The position numbers and the translations under genes were made by a program. A DNA stretch of 64,000 nucleotides from Camillea tinctor (taxonomy: Eukaryota; Ascomycota; Sordariomycetes; Xylariales; Xylariaceae), in contig MU394062.1 of the NCBI GenBank assembly GCA_022578605.1, positions 62,001 to 126,000 on the forward strand. Reading direction: 5' to 3'. The notes under the pieces were generated by a model that was not told the origin of the DNA, searched no databases, and saw nothing but the letters and a program-made list of their open reading frames with translations. Shown in pieces: positions 23,080-36,800 of the stretch (positions are counted from its first letter, which is position 1; each line of letters starts with the position of its first letter).

Positions 23080-26000
23080 ATAGACGCCGTGGGAAAGGTT
23101 AGGGTTTGGGATTGGCTGACCACTAAACCATTAAGCACTGGCTTGGTTGACGCCATAACCTAATACTATACGTTGGGTAGACGATGTATAGGCTATGTGG
23201 CTTACCGGCCGAACGCCAATAGCCCCCCCCCCCTCCCCCCCTTTCCCCCCTCCTCCTCCTCCTCCTCCACCTCCGCATAAAGAGGCGTTCGCGTGACAAG
23301 ACAACGTACAATACGGAATATCAACGCACACGCGCGCGTGCGCGCAGCTGCGCACCGACCCGCTTCGGCAACGGACGCGATTGGCGCTTATGGGCGAGGC
23401 GTAGCCCCCCGTATCTTGGCTACGTAGGTAGAGTGTGTATTGTGCCTTGATCCCGTCAGCCAGTCAGCCACGGAAGGAGACGGGATCCCGGGGTAGAGTA
23501 TAGCGATGGGCATTTTTTTTCGTGCGCGTCTTTGTTTTGTCGGGTTTGGGTTGGATAGCGAGTATGTGATAGGTTGAGGCTGGCTGTTAGATGGGGGTTG
23601 GGGGTTGAGTGGTGAGTCGAGATCTGGTTTGCCCCGGCTCTACTTAGCATGGATAACGGAGGTGATGGGTGTGCGTGGATGATGCGGCGTGATATTGATG
23701 ATTCTCTGATATGATTTTTTTTTCTTCGCTTTGTTTCTTCTCAAGGCTCTGTGTTGTGAGCAGGACTAGTGTTGTTGTTACTGACGGGTTGTGCGCCTTG
23801 CCAGGAGTGAGAGAACAGAGAAATAGGATTGAGTGGTCCGAGTAAGAAGGGGTTAAGTTGTGAGCTGGGATTGCAGTTCAACTCAAGTAACTTAGCATGA
23901 TGTATAGCGTACATTGGTATGTCGAATAGGATATATAGAAAGGTAGCTCTTGTCATTGTAGGCGGGCATCTATGAGAGAAACTCAAGGGGCCTATATTAT
24001 CTACCTACTTACCTAGGTAACCTAGATACTTAGATATACATGCGGTAAAAATTCACGTAACCTAGACTTTATAAATTCCTCCCTCAAGTTTTTAAACTTA
24101 GATATTTCATTGCCCCTTTTACTACAATAATCAACTTCGTAATCCTCAATAACAAGGCAAGAAGAAATATAATTTCCTTCTCACCTCCTGACTAATAACT
24201 CTGTTCTCAGATCGACTCCTTTTTTACCCCTTTACACGCACGTGGGTACGTCAAGCCGCCTCACAATACATCTTTCCATCATACTAGTAGGATAAAAGTA
24301 TCTAGCAATAGTCACTCTTGTCTTTCAAACAGGATCTTATGATATATTCTCTTGTCATGCACTCACCGCAATTCAGGGGTGGAATTGACAGGGGGCTATA
24401 GCAACTAGGGAGACCATGTGTCGCCTGATGTGGTCGTTACTGCCGTTATGGCAAGAAAGCATTGATGATTGTGCCGCAAAGACATCGACCGAAGCACTGC
24501 TCACGGACATCAGGAAGAGGCGGGTGATCGTGATGGTCACAGTCAGAGGAAGCGAATGACCCATTGCGGGTTGATTTGGAGCAATATAGGAAAGTTTGCA
24601 GGAATTGTGGCCAGGTAACTTTGACATTTACGGCGGGACTCGGGAGTGTACAATGAGATGTATAGTCAAACGTACCTAAACTTCAGGACGTAGAATCCAT
24701 GTTTGCTACGTGTAAATCAAGCACGATGCAGAATCCTGGCTTTGGATAGGTGAGAGGGATTAGGACGCATTTCCCATAACTTCTAGTAAACATTGGTCGC
24801 ACACAAGGGACTGTGGTTTGGGGTCGGTCGTGCCTCTCATCTACGTAACGTGTTTTATCCCGTAATATACATTGCGGCTTTAACTACATGTGGACAACTG
24901 CCATGAAACTTTATCGACACTGTATATAGTTGGTTGATACGTTTTACTTGGACTCATACGTAACAAGGAACAATAATATGTCTTTGTACGATCGCAATGA
25001 TCATGTTGGCTGTATCTATACTTCTAGTGGTGCCGCTTTACGACACGCATAGGGTGAAGGCAGACCTTGCGGAATGAAGGACAGCAAGTGAAAGCATTCC
25101 GTGGCCGTTACCTCGCTAGGTAGAGGTTAAATTCCCAGTCCAAACTTCACTAATTGACCGTTGATATATTGGTTTTCCCACCGTGAAGGTGTGGCCTTGT
25201 GGAAGAATATGATGAATTTGAGGCCAGCTTGAGCGGTGTCTCCGGAGCACCCCTCTCGTATAGCAGTGGCTTATCATATTATCTCAGGAGATAACATAGA
25301 TATGGAATAATATATATATCATATGATATGTACTTCCTATATTGCTTGTTTTGAGACTTTTCAAGGGGTGAACAAGGGGTTAACAAACCGGGTTCTCCTG
25401 CTTCGTAGGAGTCTAGATGCTCTAACGTTACACTACTCCAGCCTCATAGGGAGACATGTTGTTACACATTAACATGCCTCGTGTGCATTATTAATATAGC
25501 AAATAATTTCCACCCCCCTAGGTTACGAGAGTACCACGTGGGTTACCATGGCAGTTCTTCTTTCATAGCCCGGGGTGCAGGCTGAGACGGGATGCGACAT
25601 CTCGGGTCATGTTGGTAGTTGCTCGCCAATACCACGAATTAGAGACAATGGGATATACTAACGCTGTACTGGAGGGAATGGATTGGCTCAATTATGAAGC
25701 TGGCTTGCATACTCTAGACACAGATTTTGTAACCAAGCTTCGGGGTTTGCTATCTAAAGGGGTTCACGACTATATTAACAAAGCGGTTCAGATAGCAAAT
25801 ATACACCACAACCATGTAGGTTAATAACTCTCTTAATGTTTTTACTTAAATATATTCAGCTTCAGCAAAGACTCGGAGGTTAGTGGCTTACTGGTCTAGA
25901 TGAGTATGTTATTCTCTCATTTGTCTCTTATCAAGCCTGGTACTTGAGTGATACGTATAGATACCAAGTTTTATCAATAAGAATGAAAAGAGGCGCAATT

Positions 26001-26375
26001 ATACCGCCGTCGTTATATAGTTTCGAGCGTTTCGGCCCTACTTGGTGGTGTCATACGACGCGCCTAGAGAAACGCAGGTGAAGGAAATTGGCAGGAAAGG
26101 CCGGCACGATGCTACACTCAAGAACAAGATATGTGAAACTGGTTTTTTCTCCTCAAAACCCCTCCTGTTCGCTCATAAGGGCGTGCATAAAGATGCTGCG
26201 CCGAGGCACCGCTAAACCTTGCGGGATATGAGTTGCTAGCTATCCATCAGGGATTTCTTGACTGGTTTATTCTGGCCTGCGAGAATTTAACACCTGTTGA
26301 AAAGCCTCACATGTAGGACATACCAACTCTACAGGTTTCTTATCTTGTTGGTGAAGATATCTTTAGACTACTACT

Positions 26376-26444
26376 AGTGCCAGGCCTCGAACACACAACC
26401 TAAGGCATAAAGAGCAAGTCAAACATCGGACTTGGTCAGGCACT
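26376..26444 (-). repeat. tRNA-like relic with Pol III box-like motifs (possible SINE head)
   Basis: On the minus strand the segment opens AGTGCC and closes GGCACT, which can pair as a 6-bp acceptor-like stem. It contains TGACCAAGT (one mismatch to the A-box consensus TRGCNNAGY). About 37 nt later comes GTTCGAGGC, which fits the B-box consensus GWTCRANNC. The T-stem does not pair, so it is not a functional tRNA. A tRNA-derived SINE or a decayed tRNA gene is the inference. Confidence 0.3.
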
Positions 26445-27187
26445 TGTTCTAGAAGCCTTAAACAAGAAAATAAGGTAAAATCCTTCAATACCAGGAACAG
26501 CTATATAGCTAAGTTTTGCGTATTATAAGGCATGGGTTACATATTATAGTCGTTGCTTCGGTTCAAGCTCGAGCGCCTTCATTTCACTAAACCGGGAAAC
26601 CATACTGATGGATGCTTTCCCCGGAGTGACAGAGACTAGTTTTCCCCTCCCCGAAGCCACTTTTGGTCAGGGATCTTTCATCGCCAAGTGGACGTCTCGG
26701 CTGCTGGCCAGTGTCGGGAAGTCACGTTGTATTCAATAGCGGACGCCGCCAAAGTATTGCGAGTACGGAGACAAAAGACGAGGGGGGAAGACGACGAGAT
26801 AGCCGCTTGTAGTATTCTTATCGTGTCACCACGAATGATCATCAACACACCTGCGCGACCCGTTCGGAGTTCTGTCTGTGTTAACGCCGAAGGGATCTCA
26901 TTGAAACCCAAGGTATGCCGGGCGGAGGCGTCGCTAGGCTGCGAGGAGAACGAACAACGTGATATAAACTAATACCCCCCAAAATGTGACGGGCAGTAAA
27001 AAGCTCCACTGCCTCGCCTTAAATTCAGGCGTCCCGTAGTGAAAAGAGAAAAAAAAAGAAACCTCGCTTATATTAACCCAGATTGAAACTTCAGGGCTAC
27101 ATAACCGGTCCCGGTTCCGCGGGACCCTAAGAAAAAAAGGGTTCAAGAATCGAACGACTTTTTATTGTATGCAATGAAAGTTAGTTA

Positions 27188-27208
27188 GGGGAGGGGAGGG
27201 GAGGGGGG
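27188..27208 (+). other. Canonical G-quadruplex-type motif
   Basis: Four runs of at least four G (27188-27191, 27193-27196, 27198-27201, 27203-27208) are separated by single A residues, the tightest class of G4 motif. It lies in non-coding sequence; a structural role is not shown. Confidence 0.7.
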
Positions 27209-30200
27209 TAAGGGGAGAGGAGGATCTTTCCGGAGCCAAAAGCAAAGAAAGCATAGGTATGAGAAGCAAAAAAAGAAAAGAGGAACCGGGACTTCATCAT
27301 TTCGACACCGAGTGCCCGGTCGGCAGTTCTCTTCTACCAATATTATCTGTCAGGCGGACCGCGGGTTGACATAATAAGCCCACATGGTCTTCCTACCCCC
27401 TCTCCTCCTCTCTCTTCCCCCCTCTCCGTATCCATGTCACCTTGGTACGTGGAGGCCTAGGGATCAGGTATCCGATATAGTGATATGATCTATATCACCG
27501 CGTTTTCTGCCCACTGCACGCGAACGGGTCCATGGCCGTCGAGTAATGGAGCGGGGCTTATAGGATAGGTATATGATTCATGCTAAAAAAGAAAAAGAGA
27601 AAAAAGCACGTACCTCATTTCTTCCCAGGTACATATATATGGATCGCCCTCTATAAGTAATGGGCAAAAGTTTGTGTGTAAGTTAGAGTGCGGGATACAA
27701 AAGTTAATGGTGAGTGATATTATCTAGTCGGGGCTATAAACATCGAAACCCGGAGCTGACGGAGAGCAGAACGGACTGGGTTGACACTTATTAGGTAGGT
27801 TAGTTAGTTAACCTAGTTGATTTGCGCATTCAGGTCTGAAGTGTCTTGTAGTCTACGCTATGTAGAGTAGTGGCACGTCTACTCCCACTAAGCAGAGCTG
27901 TGTATGTACAAGTACCAAGGCTGGGATGTGCTTCCGTACGGACTGGGCCAGCGTTACGTATTCGGTGATAATCTCCGGCCCTGGTCAATTTCAAAAGGTA
28001 GTGTATACAAATCCAGTTTGATGTCAGCCGCCTATGTAGTGTAGTGATCTATGATGCATCTACAAAAACTAACCTGTCATGCTGTCGACAGCCGAGATAC
28101 CAAATGGATAAAAAAAATGAAACCAAGCGAATATATACTTATAGGTTCATACTCAGTGTAATATGTGTCCTGAATATTCAACTACACGTTCTATCATGTA
28201 TTAGATGCGCATTACAGTTAAATTTGTGCTTCTATTTGCCTAGCCGCTTAGGGGGTAGTAAGGGCCACTCCTATTATACATAATCGACGATCTGAACTAT
28301 TGGAATCTATTTTGCCCGAATTTCTTGAGGAGATGAGGATAATTTACTTCTGGCCGGGTGCGCATATGGGGCCGCGCTGGAGCGAACCAAGTTCAAATGA
28401 AGTGCGGAATGGGAACCTTAGGCCTAAGCTCCTTGGGACACTTTGTATGCATGCATTTTAAAATAGATGATCCGTCGTAGGTGCAGTGTATACATAGCGG
28501 TCCTCTACCGCTGGGTCCATTTCATGATCGGGAAGGTCTGGCGAGATGTGGGCCAAAGTTCTTCGATCTAGCTAAGCTCGCGTGTTTTACTCTTGGCTCT
28601 CTGTCCCTCTCCCTGATAAATACTTTGTAGCTATTATCTAGATTTGTTGGTTTGGAGGTTGAAATCGGGATACCCCTTATAGATATCCATCACTAGACAG
28701 GGAACATACATGTGAGTTGTCTCCTACCGCTTATCAACTTGGGAATCTTCCGGGGTCATTCTGTCGATAGAATGAATAATTCTCCGAACAGGTCATCAGG
28801 GTATTGAGAGATGCTATTTGCACGACCCAGGATAACACACCTCAGCAGAAAGAAGCCTAGCAGAAGCCTAACCTACGAGTTTTCTAACCTATACTAGTTG
28901 CATATCTAGGGAAAGGCGGGGTATAGGTCGAGACTGAATACATATAACCACACTAGGTTAGATAGGATCGGGGTAATCCCCCCTCTATGGCGCCTATGAA
29001 GTTATAAGTTGTTTCTTGCTGAAGCTATTCTATTCACCATCACATGACAGTTTGTTAATCGTTGGTAGTTGTAATACATGACTTATAGATTGCGGTACAA
29101 CAAGCAGCCGCAAACCTACACTAGCTTCGAGACCTGTGGTTTAGTAAAAGCCTTTCCCAGTAAGCTGGGACATGCCTGAGATCCGAGAAGCGGTGTAGAT
29201 TGACGAGCCATAGACAATAAGTCGTTCAAACAACGAATCGTGGCGCGTTCCGTCTAGCTGGGTCCTCTTTCCAAGGTGGGCACATGCGCAAATGCGGCAC
29301 CAGGCGGATTGGATAAGACGGGGGCGCGTAAGAGAAGGGGAAAGGAATAAGAAATAAGAAACGCCAGAACTTTAAAATAATCCATAAGAAACAGGGTAGG
29401 TGAGAAAGGAAGAAAAAAATATATATATTCAAAGAGCATTTAAAAAAAAAAAGGAAAACTTGGTTGGAAATAACTGGTCTGACCTACGAGCCATCTGACT
29501 AACATATGGATTTACACTTACGTACCTAGGTATAGATGCGTGATGCATGGTGTGATGTGTTTTCGCACTATAAAATCAATATAGGGTAGATGCGAGAGGG
29601 AGAAGGGAAAAAAGAGAAAAAGAATAAGACAAGGATCTTGCGTTCCAACGTGTTGGGAGAGTGTGTTTGAAAAGAAGGAAAAAAAGAGAATTATAGTGTA
29701 GAACCAAGCTCTATTCAGGCTAGTTGGCCCATATTTAGCGGCCCGTGGTCCTACACTAGGCACTTAGTTTGCTGGAATTTGCAATCAGTCTCTGATATAG
29801 GTACATCCACTAACACATAAACCTCTATACTACGGATAACATCCGTGATGGAAGATCATGCAATGATGAAAATCTGTGATGCTAGGTACATACTTCATTA
29901 TGTATCATTTTTACGATTACTTATCACCGTTTCCCTCTCTGTCTTTCTCACCCCTCTCTTCTGTATTTCCTCTTTTTTTTTTTCATATTGTTGTCACTTC
30001 CGTACGTCTTATACGCATTACCTCAAGCTGAAGGTTCCTGTTTAGGTATTCTATTTAAGTACCTATAGTCAGCACGTCAACCACGCCTCTTCCTTTTTAC
30101 GCTATATGATATATACAGCTCAGTATACCATAAGCCAATAAGAATAAGCTACGGGCTAGCAGTAAGTACACTACATACAACTACCTATGTACATAGCACG

Positions 30201-33200
30201 CGTGAGTGGGAATGTCGAAAAACAAGGATTTACATCGACAGATTGGCAGACAAGTGGAGTTGCAAATGCTGGGGCTGCCAAGTCTCCATTGTCCACGTTT
30301 TTGTTTTCATATTCATTAGAGAATTTTGCCCTTTCTACAGGGTCCTCGTAGGATGGATCGGTTTGCTGGAGCTCGGTAAGTATTCCCGTCGTGATAGGAA
30401 CAGCTAGAATGTCATGGTGCGTTTAAAGGTCACATTTGAGCGGGGCGTGGGAACGTTGTCGATGGGCGAAGATTTGCAATGAGCAACCATCCGGCGGAGG
30501 CGGCGATGCAAGTCTTGCATGAGGAGGAATGTGGTCGCATCGGACATTCCCAGTGCCGTTTTCTAACGTATCACTTCTGTATTTTCCATCACTCTCCTTT
30601 TCGGGAGTCGATCTTTTGGAGAGAGGGAGAGTGTTGACAGCATAGATGATGAATGTTAACAACATGTGGCCAAGACAATAATTCACACCTTGTCAGCTTG
30701 CCTTTCTCGTGCCGATCCGGTCCAGCGTCTTCTGATTTGCTAACTCGGGGGAAGAGAAGACTATTACTACCTACCTGCCTACCTAACACTAGGTTATCTA
30801 CTATACACATGCATATACGCATGCGGCCGGAACGCGGATGTTGAATAGGTGAGTAGTATTTAGGTAGCCGGACAACCAGTGTTAGTCAGTCAGATACGTA
30901 GAGTGTTCAAGCGAGAAGGCTTGGAACTACCAGACGTGAAATCATATAAACCAAGTAAACTGGGTTGCCTGGATTAGGATACTAGGATAATGTATAACTA
31001 GTCGTAGCAGTAATACAGTGTCCTGTATTTATTGCATTTATCCCCTATGTGCAGCACCTTATCAAGCCAACCACCTTTCCTTCTATTTATCATCTGTGCG
31101 CTTGTTACTGTTAATAGTAGCGTAAAAAATACATTAAAAACACTAATAACGCTAATAATTTTAACAATAACGCTAAAATACTAAAAAGGCGGTTTAAGTA
31201 AAAATTATTACTTTTTACTTAAATGCTATTTATAATACTGTTACGTTTAATTATAATATTTTAATATTTATATATAGTAAAAATATTGCTAAAAATATTA
31301 ACAATAACTAACTTTTAAAGGCATAAAAAAACTAAGTTATAAAGCATTAAGCTACTTTTAAAGCTAAATATAGCTAAAAAAAAATATTAAAAACGTTATT
31401 AATATAAAGTTTTTATTATAAAATATAATTAATAAATAATATATTAAGCTTAAATAAAAGTTTAAAATATAAAAAAAAGTTATTATTAAGTTAATAATAG
31501 CTTTAAATAATTTTATTTGCTTTTTTAAAAAAAAATAGCTAAATTAACTATTAAAAAGTTGCTAAAAAATATATTAAAACTTTAAATTAACATTTTAATG
31601 CTTTTATATATATATAATTTAATAACTAACTTATAGCGCTATTTTACTTTATTAATATATAAATTAAAATTAAAATTATTAATTTAAAGCTTTAAAATAT
31701 ATTAATTACTTTATATATTAACATAATAAAATAAAAAATTAAATTAAACTAATTAAAATAAACTTTTAAACTTTTTAAAAAATATGCTTTTAACATATAA
31801 ACATTAATTGCTTAAAATAAAGCATTTTTTATTAAACTTTTAATATTTAAAACTAATATTTACGTTTTAATTTAATTATTTTAAGTTAAATTAATTAATT
31901 AACTTTTATTATATACAATTTAAACTATGTTATTAAGCTAATTAAAGCTTTTTTTAAACGCTATTAAAAACGTTTAACTTATAAAAATAAGTTAAATAAT
32001 TAAAATAATAAACTTAAATATAAAAAATTAACTATTAAAAAATAAAAATAAAATAATTATATAAAATACTTTTAAAGCTATTTTAATAAACATTTTAAAA
32101 AAATAAATTGTTTATATAATGCTTAAAATGCTAATTATTACGGTAAACTTTTTTATTAAAAGTTTTTTAATTATATTTTTTAAAATAATAATTAAAAAAG
32201 TTAAGCTTTAAGCTAAATAAACGCTAATAAACGTATATATATTAAAAAATAAAATAAACTTAATTATTATTATTGCTATTTAAATAATAGTTTTTAAAAA
32301 ACTAATTAAAAAGTTTTATTTATTTTTAATAAGTAATATAGCTTAAAAAATAAAAAAATTAATTTATATTATTTATTATAATTTTAAATATTAAAAGTAC
32401 TATTTTATTAAATATTATAATAAAAAAACTTTATATTATAATTATAAAAAAAAACTTAAATATTATAAATTAATGTTTTAAAGTTAGTATTAATAGCTTT
32501 TAAAATGCGCTAATTGCTTTAGCTTTTTTTTAATAAATTATAATAATTATTTTTATAAACTTTATTAAATAAACAATATAATAATTTTTTTAAAATAAAT
32601 TAAAATTAAAGCTATTAAAAAAGCTAATAATTAATAATATATTGTAAAAAATGCTTTTATAAAAGCAATAGTACTTATATTATTATTAAATAAAAAATTT
32701 TTATTTTAATAAAAATAATAAAGTAAAAGTAATAAAAAAGTAGCTTTTTTAACATTTTTAAAACTTTTATTATTATTTATTAATATTTTTTTTTAACGTT
32801 TAAAATAAATTTAAAAAATAAAATAATAGTAATAAATAATATTATAATTATTTATGTTTTTTTTTTAAAAATATTTAAATTAATGATATTAATATTAATA
32901 TTTATAAAAAAGCTTAAAAAAGTAAGTAAAAAATTTAATATTAAAATAGCAATTAAATAGGTTATTAATAAGATTTAATTGCAATAAAATTTAAAAAATA
33001 TTTTTATAAAATTTAATATTTAAAAAAAAAGCTTATTATAAGTTTATAACTTTTAAATTTATTAATATAGCAATATATAATATTAATAAGTTATAAGCAG
33101 TATATATTGCTTTTTTATAGCGTTATTAAATAAAAAGTATAAATATTATTATAGTAATTAAACTATAAATATTTAAATAAAATAATAACTATATTTAAAT

Positions 33201-33638
33201 TTATATAAAGTATTATATTTATAAGCTTATAAATACTTAAAATATTTATAAAAAAATTGTTTTAAAGTAATAATATATATTAAAAAAACACTGCGCTTAT
33301 TAATAAAAAAAATAATTAGTTTATTATAAAAATTTAATATAATTAAATATTAATAAATATGCTTTTTTAAACTATTATAAAAAGCTTATTATAAAACTTA
33401 TTATAAAATATTTTAAAGCTTTTAAACTTTTAAAAAACTATTTAATAGTAAAAAATATTAATGCTTAATATTTAAATTAAAAATTAAGTATTTATATATT
33501 ATATAAAAGTTAGCGTATAATAAACTAATTTACTTAAATAAATATATATTATATAAAACAATTAAAAAAATTAATATATAAAAATAAATATGTATTAAAC
33601 TTTTTATTTTTTAATATATTATTTATAAAAGCATTAAT

Positions 33639-33852
33639 TGTCACGATCTTACAATAAAATCCAAGGCGCAAGGGCTTAAGTAATCTATATATTGTGTGTA
33701 GCAAAGAATTGCGTGAGGAAGAAAAGAGAGATACCTCACGCAACTAGGCAAACAAGAAGAAATCTATGTACATAGCAATCTAAGCTAACGTGTGAAAGGT
33801 CTGTGCACAATCTCCACAGTGACAGCTGCCAGGCAGCAGTGGAACTGTAACA
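33639..33852. mobile_element. Putative solo LTR inserted in the RIP block
   Basis: A 214-bp island of normal composition inside the AT-saturated block. It starts TGTCACGATC and ends CTGTAACA, the TG...CA ends of long terminal repeats (TGTCAC/GTAACA are imperfect inverted ends). It is flanked by the direct repeat TTAAT (33634-33638 and 33853-33857), a 5-bp target-site duplication of the size made by Ty3/gypsy and Ty1/copia integrases. It contains plentiful CpA and TpG, so it was not mutated with its host sequence. No internal retrotransposon genes flank it. A small non-LTR insertion cannot be excluded. Confidence 0.7.
33709..33743. other. 10-bp perfect inverted repeat within the LTR-like element
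   Basis: TTGCGTGAGG (33709-33718) and CCTCACGCAA (33734-33743) are exact reverse complements separated by a 15-nt purine-rich loop. It could form a hairpin in RNA or be a protein-binding palindrome; function unknown. Confidence 0.75.
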
Positions 33853-36800
33853 TTAATAGTAAAAAAGTTTATTGTTAAATTAAACTATTTATTGTTAAAG
33901 GTTATAATTTAAAAAAAAAAAACGAAATTACTTTTTAAAAAAACTAAATTATAAAAAATTAAAAAAAAAAATTAAAAAAACTTTATAATTTAATATATTT
34001 TAAAACTTATAACTTTTTTTTATTACTTTTATTTAAATAAAAATAAATAAAGCAATAAAAGCTTTTTTAAGCTTATTATTAAACAGTATTAAAGCAATAA
34101 GTAAAGCGTATTACATAATAAAAAAATTTATTTTATAATAAATAAAAAAATGTTAAATTATATAAAAAAAGTAGCAAAAAATTAATAAAAAAACTTTTAA
34201 TTATTTTTTTTATAAAAAGTTTTTTATAATTATTAAAAAGGTTAAAAAAAATTATTAATAAAATTAAATTAATAACGTAATAATAAATAAGCACTTAATT
34301 TAAATAATTAATTAATATAAAAAAAAATAAAAAGTTTACGCTTTTTTATTAATAATAAAATTATAAGTTATAATAAACTTTTTTTAAAAAGCTAAATATT
34401 TTATAAAAGCTATTTTATTTTATTACAATTTAAAAAATAATTTTTTAAAAATAAAACAAAATAAATAACTTATAACATAATTATTTTAAAATATTAATAT
34501 AATAATAAAAAAAGCAAAGAAATATGCTATTAAAGTATTATTAATAACTTTAAAAATTAACGCTATTATTATTAAATATTTTAAAGTAGCTTAGTTTATT
34601 ATAAAAAAGTATTATAAGTAGTTATTAAAACATTGTTTTATATTTAATTATTATTTTATTATATAAAAAAATAAAAAAATAATAATAATGTTTAAAATTA
34701 AAAAAACCGACTTTTTTACTTATAAAATTTAAAAACTTATAGCTTTGCTATTATATTTAAAAAAAAGCTTAAAAAAGTAATAATTAAAAAAATAATATAA
34801 ATAATATTATAAATAAAACTTATTAGCTTTTAATATATTAAAGTAGTTTTTAAAAAATTAATTATTAACTTAATAATTAATTTTATTTATAATATAAAAC
34901 TAACATTAATAAACGGTTAAAAAGCTATATTAATAACTTTAAATATTTAAAAAGTTTTTAACGCTTTTTTAAAAAATAAACTATTTAATAAAATAATAAA
35001 ATAAAGCTAGCTAAATATTGCTATTAAGTTAATTAAAAGCTTTTTATTAAGCTATTAAATATTTATTTGTTTAAAAACTTTTATTATATTTTTTAAAAAA
35101 GTTATATATAAAACTTTTTAAAGCTTTTTTTAATTTTTTATGCTATATATGCTATATTTTTATAAGTTAATAAAAAAATTTTTTTTAAATAAAAATACGT
35201 TAATAATATAGTAATTTTTATGTATAAAAAATATTAATAAATAATATTAAAGCTACTTAAAAAAAAGTAAATAAAATTTTTAAATATAGTAAACTTAATA
35301 AAATAGTTTTTAATTTAAAAAAAATAAAAGCTATTTACTTTATTAAAAAAAAACGATTTAACTTAATTATTAACTTAATAAATAGCATTAAAATTAAACT
35401 TATTTTTATATAAAATTTTAATACTTTAAAAGCTTTTATTGCTTTAAAATAGCTAAAAGTATATTTAAATAAAAAGTTAAAATATAAAAAGTATATAAAA
35501 ATAAAAATAATTAAAGCTATAAAAATTTTTAATTATATTAAAGCTTTATTTATTATAGCTAAAAGTTTTTTTGCTATAAATTTTTACAAAGTAGCAAAAA
35601 CTATTTTATTGCTAATATTACTATATAATAATAAAATATAGTATAAAAGTTAAAAAGCTTTTATTAAAAAAATAATTAATATTTGCTAAAAGCTTATTAA
35701 TATTTAATTAAAAAAGTATATAATATTAATATAAAAAGCTTTAATTAAAGTAATTAAAAATTTTTTTTTAATATAAAAAACGTTTTTTAAAAATGTATTA
35801 TTTATAATAATAAGCATATTTATAGTTAAAATAGCATTTAATTAAGTTAAGTATAAATATATATATAAATTATAAATAATATATAAAAATTACTTATTAG
35901 CTTTTAAAACTATTTTAAAAAAATAATTAAAGGCAAAAAAGCAAAAAAACTATAAAAAGCTTTAATAAGCTTATAGTTAATTAATTAGCTTTTTTTATTA
36001 ATAAAACGTAATGTTTTATACTTTTTATAGTTTAATAAAAGCTTTAAAATAAACTTTATAAAAAAAATTAATAAAAAAAAAGTAATTAAATTGTTTATAT
36101 AATAGTTTATAATAAAAGCTTTTTAAAAAATTATAGTATTTTTAAATAAGTTTAAAAATAAAAAAAGCTTAAGTTATAAATATATAATATATTAAGGTTA
36201 AAAAAAGTTATAGCAATTAATAAAAATATAAATATTTATAAAGTAATATTTAATATTAAAGCTTTAAAAGCTTTTAAAAGTTTATAAAAAATAGTTAAAC
36301 GTTTTTTTATAAACTAAATTACTTTATATGCAAATAATATAACTATTATATAAAGCGCTTAAAAAAACGCTTTAATTATTTTTTAAAAAATATTTATAAT
36401 TATTTATAAGCTTATTAAAATTTATAATATAACTTTTAAATAAAGCTTTAATTATTGCAAAATAAAAAGTAACGAAAAAGTTAACTTTTTTGCAAAGTTA
36501 AAAACTATTAACGGCTTTATTGATTTTAATATAACACTAATTACAATAAATATTAAAGCAATAGCTAAATTTTATATATAAAATTAAGTAAATAATTAAT
36601 AAAAAAATATTAATATTTTTAGCGGTTTTTAATTTATAAAAATTATTTATAACTTAAAAAAATGCTTTTAAGTATTTTTATTTTTTAAAAAAACTTTTAA
36701 TTAATACTTTAATATTATATTAACTTATAAAAACTATAATTAATATTATAAATAATTTTAATATTATAACTTAAAAATTTATTATATTTATATTTTGTTT

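Larger units (their letters stand above)
23080..31107. other. 8-kb gene desert
   Basis: No coding region supported on either strand; all open frames are under 100 codons, lack family motifs and have no spliceable partners that I could find. Contents noted: a C/CCT-rich tract at about 23222-23270, an alternating purine-pyrimidine tract near 23325, a tRNA-like relic at 26376-26444, a G4-type motif at 27188-27208, and AGGT/ACCT motifs (about 24001-24020). It may hold diverged transposon remains. Confidence 0.5.

Noticed and set aside
22792..23163. Glycine- and proline-rich open frames across the N gap
   Set aside because: They are produced by poly-G and poly-C tracts around ten N and have no real sequence content.
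25609..25824. 71-codon open frame in the desert
   Set aside because: Short, isolated, no motif and no spliceable neighbour; treated as chance.
26688..26972. 94-codon open frame
   Set aside because: No recognisable domain, and a similarly long frame overlaps on the other strand.
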